DNA of 29,501 nucleotides, taken from CAYVFC01 sp964450715 (GTDB lineage: Bacteria; Myxococcota_A; Polyangia; Polyangiales; JAFGIB01). Each line of letters opens with the position of its first letter. Position 1 is the stretch's first letter. The notes under the pieces were generated by a model, which worked only from the letters and a program-made list of their open reading frames with translations, was not told the DNA's origin and ran no database searches. This document shows, in pieces, positions 28,101 to 29,501 of this stretch. Both the position numbers and the translations under genes were made by a program. The stretch spans positions 1 to 29,501 of the forward strand of contig CAYVFC010000103.1 of assembly GCA_964450715.1 (NCBI GenBank), in the 5' to 3' direction.

Positions 28101-29501
28101 CTAGCCCGCGCGCGACCTCGGTATTCTCGTACCTCTCCAGATCGGCCCAGGCCACGGCCCTGGCCAGCCCCGTCACCGGTACGACGGCCAGCGGCGCCCC
28201 CTTGGACATCACCGCCTGCTGTCCGGCCGCGATCTCGCGTGCGCCCTTCCCCCCGGGTTGCGCGCGCACCCGGCCATGGATCACCCGCGCCACGGTCCTG
28301 GCGCCCTCGACGCTCAGGTCGAGCCGGGTACCGGTCACCTGAATGCTCCCGGCCAGCGTGGAAACGGTCAGGGGCGGACCGGCGTCAACCGCTTCCACCG
28401 CCACCAGCACCTGACCGGTGCGTACCTCGACGTGGCGTTGCCTGCCGGCGTCGAGCGCAATCTCGGTGCCGTGATTCAGGACCAGGAAGCCGCCGTCGGA
28501 AAGATCGAGCCGGGCGCGCGTGCTTAGGTCGGTCTTGACCGTGCTACCCGGCTCGACGATGGCGCCGCGCGGCGCCGCGCGGCCCGGTGCTCCCGCGCCT
28601 TTGCCCAGCGTGACGCCGCTGCCTTGCTCTCCCGCGGCTGCCGCGCGCAGAACCCGGGCCAACCTTCCTTGCAGTACGTCGTCGGACGTGGCAGCCCCGA
28701 CGTGTAGGTCGGCTTCCTCTTGCTGCTGCTGCAACGTGTACAGGACGCCGGCGGCAGCCAGGACCAGTACTAGCAACGTCCCGGCTCCGATCAGCAACCA
28801 CTTCTTGCCGGACTTCGGCTTCTCCTGCGGAGCGGGCGCTGCTACCGCGGCGGCCCTCGCCGCGGACGCCATCGGAGGCGGCGGCGCTATGGGCGGCAGC
28901 GAAGCGGTTTCTAGGTCGAACGTCTCAGGCTCGGCGGGCTCCTCGCTCCGCTCTGTCTCGAGGGTTTCGGGCAGCGCGTCCAACCCAGCCGCACTCGGCA
29001 CGTCCGGCAGCTCATCGCTGCTGAACTCGACCTCGCCCTGTTCGTCGCCCTGCGCCGAGGGCTCTCCGGTTTGCTCGGCAGCCACCAGCTCGGGCTCGCC
29101 TTGCTCGTCGTCGACCAATTCCGGCTCGCCCTCTTGCTCGTCGCCGACCAATTCTGGCTCGCCCTCTTGCCCGTCGTCGGCCAGCCCAGGCTCGTCCTCT
29201 CGCTCATCGGCCACCAGCTCGGGCTCGCCCTCTTGCCCATCGTCGTCCGGCTCGGGCCCACCCACCCGTGCGGCGATTACCAGCTCGGGCTCGCCCTGCA
29301 CTTCGTCGGCCAGCCCGGGCTCACCGCCGGGCGATCGCTCCGCCGCGACCGGCTCCAGATCCAAAGGCGCCGGCGCTTCGCTCGCGACAGGTTCCGGATG
29401 CTGAGACGGATCAGCGGCAATCGGCTCCAGATCCAGATCCAGCGGCACCGGCGCTTCGCTCGCGACAGGTTCCGGACGCTGAGACGGATCAGCAGCAACC
29501 G
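25129..29501 (-). CDS. Giant FecR-VIT-VWA-TPR membrane protein (5' end beyond window)
   Basis: The frame is open through the right edge, so the N-terminus is missing. From the edge inward come Pro/Glu/Asp-rich repeats (PEPVASEAP and EGEPELV units), one membrane helix (WLLIGAGTLLVLVLAAAGVL) and a FecR-like domain (GSTVKTDLSTRARLDLSDGG through ISLAG-type strands to IHGRVRAQPGG). A VIT domain (HRVRVDIVGSLARTEVEEVF) and a VWA domain with MIDAS residues DISQS follow. TPR-like helices and a C-terminal beta domain resembling DUF2135 (WAGEVDLDLSLITPGGARLSW) end the protein. Acidic repeats lie on the cytoplasmic side; FecR, VIT and VWA are probably periplasmic. VIT-VWA pairs usually mediate metal-dependent protein contacts. 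About 1,450 residues are visible. Confidence 0.9.
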   Translation of the reverse strand, partial: VAADPSQRPEPVASEAPVPLDLDLEPIAADPSQHPEPVASEAPAPLDLEPVAAERSPGGEPGLADEVQGEPELVIAARVGGPEPDDDGQEGEPELVADEREDEPGLADDGQEGEPELVGDEQEGEPELVDDEQGEPELVAAEQTGEPSAQGDEQGEVEFSSDELPDVPSAAGLDALPETLETERSEEPAEPETFDLETASLPPIAPPPPMASAARAAAVAAPAPQEKPKSGKKWLLIGAGTLLVLVLAAAGVLYTLQQQQEEADLHVGAATSDDVLQGRLARVLRAAAAGEQGSGVTLGKGAGAPGRAAPRGAIVEPGSTVKTDLSTRARLDLSDGGFLVLNHGTEIALDAGRQRHVEVRTGQVLVAVEAVDAGPPLTVSTLAGSIQVTGTRLDLSVEGARTVARVIHGRVRAQPGGKGAREIAAGQQAVMSKGAPLAVVPVTGLARAVAWADLERYENTEVARGLGELRIGPAGDAETKARSAPLVEHRVRVDIVGSLARTEVEEVFGGDGSGQQGESEGVFVFGLPLDASLVALQVQVEGAWRPARFAEREVAPGLVRTPGRRIATGRKGKAEPEQTWSSDSWQDPEAVAWRREGGFEIPVPLPADGAERRIRFAYTQVIPPLGGERLYRYPLPHAEGATPLGRFKLDAHLRDVAGDSIRAQGFSAEVAERQGAQAVGFEQERFVPAGDLVISYRLSGEASRLRRWTWSGDADPGSFALDTDGGPGRADGSGPIPANEGERYLALAVRPELPAAAAPKPTDYVLVVDISQSMAGERFERARELAEHLVGEMEHTDRFLLLACDVTCQIMTDKPLEASVGAAARTRSWLGSLQPAGASDLGEAMREAGSTVQGEAKARRQVRFIYLGDGGASVGYRSAGLLAAQARALVSGEQRGTLTAVGIGERADAALLSAVAQAAGGHYLAYLPGQSPAGAALSVLETGYGALLEDTEIKLPEGIEQVAPARMPSLRSGEELLVVGKLTTGEVSGQVVLSGQVQGKPWSATYPLQPVAAEASRSPLVAGLWAERTARMLQAEDGAGNRQRIIGLSIRYAVPSRFTRLRVFEREVAMGHPADGQPGSVYGWSAEEDPRAARLLRGLVPSGEGDAKGGEQRGADRGRGSDGDQSIVEQETDTGRVLDDKESAWYAKTGKAIKGVKEGQSQLEPGASVPPAELAAMEAAAARLRQNPDSRDRQRVLVRALCRIGNLGRASGVIDGWLERDARDPAALAFLSDVLGRQAKRDEAIRMLSGILDLRPNDAALQRRLAIGFERAGMAERACSHRVALAEMQPDDPVAVGAAVRCEIALRREPSAAQLLAAVPDEATRERARQEAEKPATAEPDEDGALSLVASWAGEVDLDLSLITPGGARLSWLGGREQVVAKQVADKDREQLGLSDISEGSYVIEISRIAKEGAPVSGRVLVKLHGTSRDLPFRLTGERAVLGRLNVVAGSGLASR

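Overview
The window is GC-rich, densely coding DNA, apart from a few short AT-rich intergenic patches, from a Gram-negative bacterium with an outer membrane. Three lipoproteins with clear lipoboxes, a LolA-like periplasmic protein, cytochrome c maturation genes, glycine-rich and cysteine-rich surface lipoproteins and a FecR/VIT/VWA giant protein point to a deltaproteobacterial lineage such as Myxococcota or a neighbour. That placement is inference from gene style, not phylogeny. No rRNA, tRNA, CRISPR array or prophage was recognised.

Layout. (1) 1-6010: part of a RiPP locus resembling lasso-peptide tailoring. It holds the C-terminal half of a radical SAM/SPASM protein, a B2-type transglutaminase-like leader peptidase, a membrane acyltransferase, a glycine-rich beta-propeller lipoprotein, a PF14907-type nucleotidyltransferase, an HPr-kinase-like kinase and a PqqD-like recognition protein (opposite strand). 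No precursor peptide or lasso cyclase is visible; the locus probably continues left of the window. (2) 6011-6208: a G-rich tract and an AT-rich inverted-repeat element. (3) 6209-9958, minus strand: ccmC, a ccmD-like gene, a LolA-like protein and a CoA-disulfide reductase/rhodanese fusion. (4) 10257-15827, plus strand: a compact fatty-acid-synthase-like operon with a KASIII, a FabA, a FabZ-like hotdog, a KASI/II, an ACP, an LPLAT acyltransferase and a 4'-phosphopantetheinyl transferase. It lacks ketoreductase and enoyl reductase and is interrupted by about 490 bp of repeat-rich, highly foldable DNA. (5) 16013-21000: a cysteine-rich lipoprotein, aspartate-semialdehyde dehydrogenase, a YchF-like protein with degenerate nucleotide motifs, and a DUF4143-type ATPase. 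(6) 21339-29501: an FKBP lipoprotein (minus), PilZ and NYN/LOTUS proteins (plus), then an MFS transporter and a very large FecR-VIT-VWA-TPR protein (minus), the latter running off the right edge.

Genes within the RiPP locus and the FAS-like operon are tightly coupled: several starts overlap the previous stop as ATGA or GTGA. GTG and TTG starts are common. A dispersed palindromic repeat with ends TGTCATTTCGA/TCGAAATGACA occurs twice complete and once as a half copy. The most interesting non-coding stretch is 11840-12330, inside the FAS-like operon: two large nested stem-loops, one with an internal loop that could form tandem G-A pairs, flanked by a near-identical 37-nt direct repeat.
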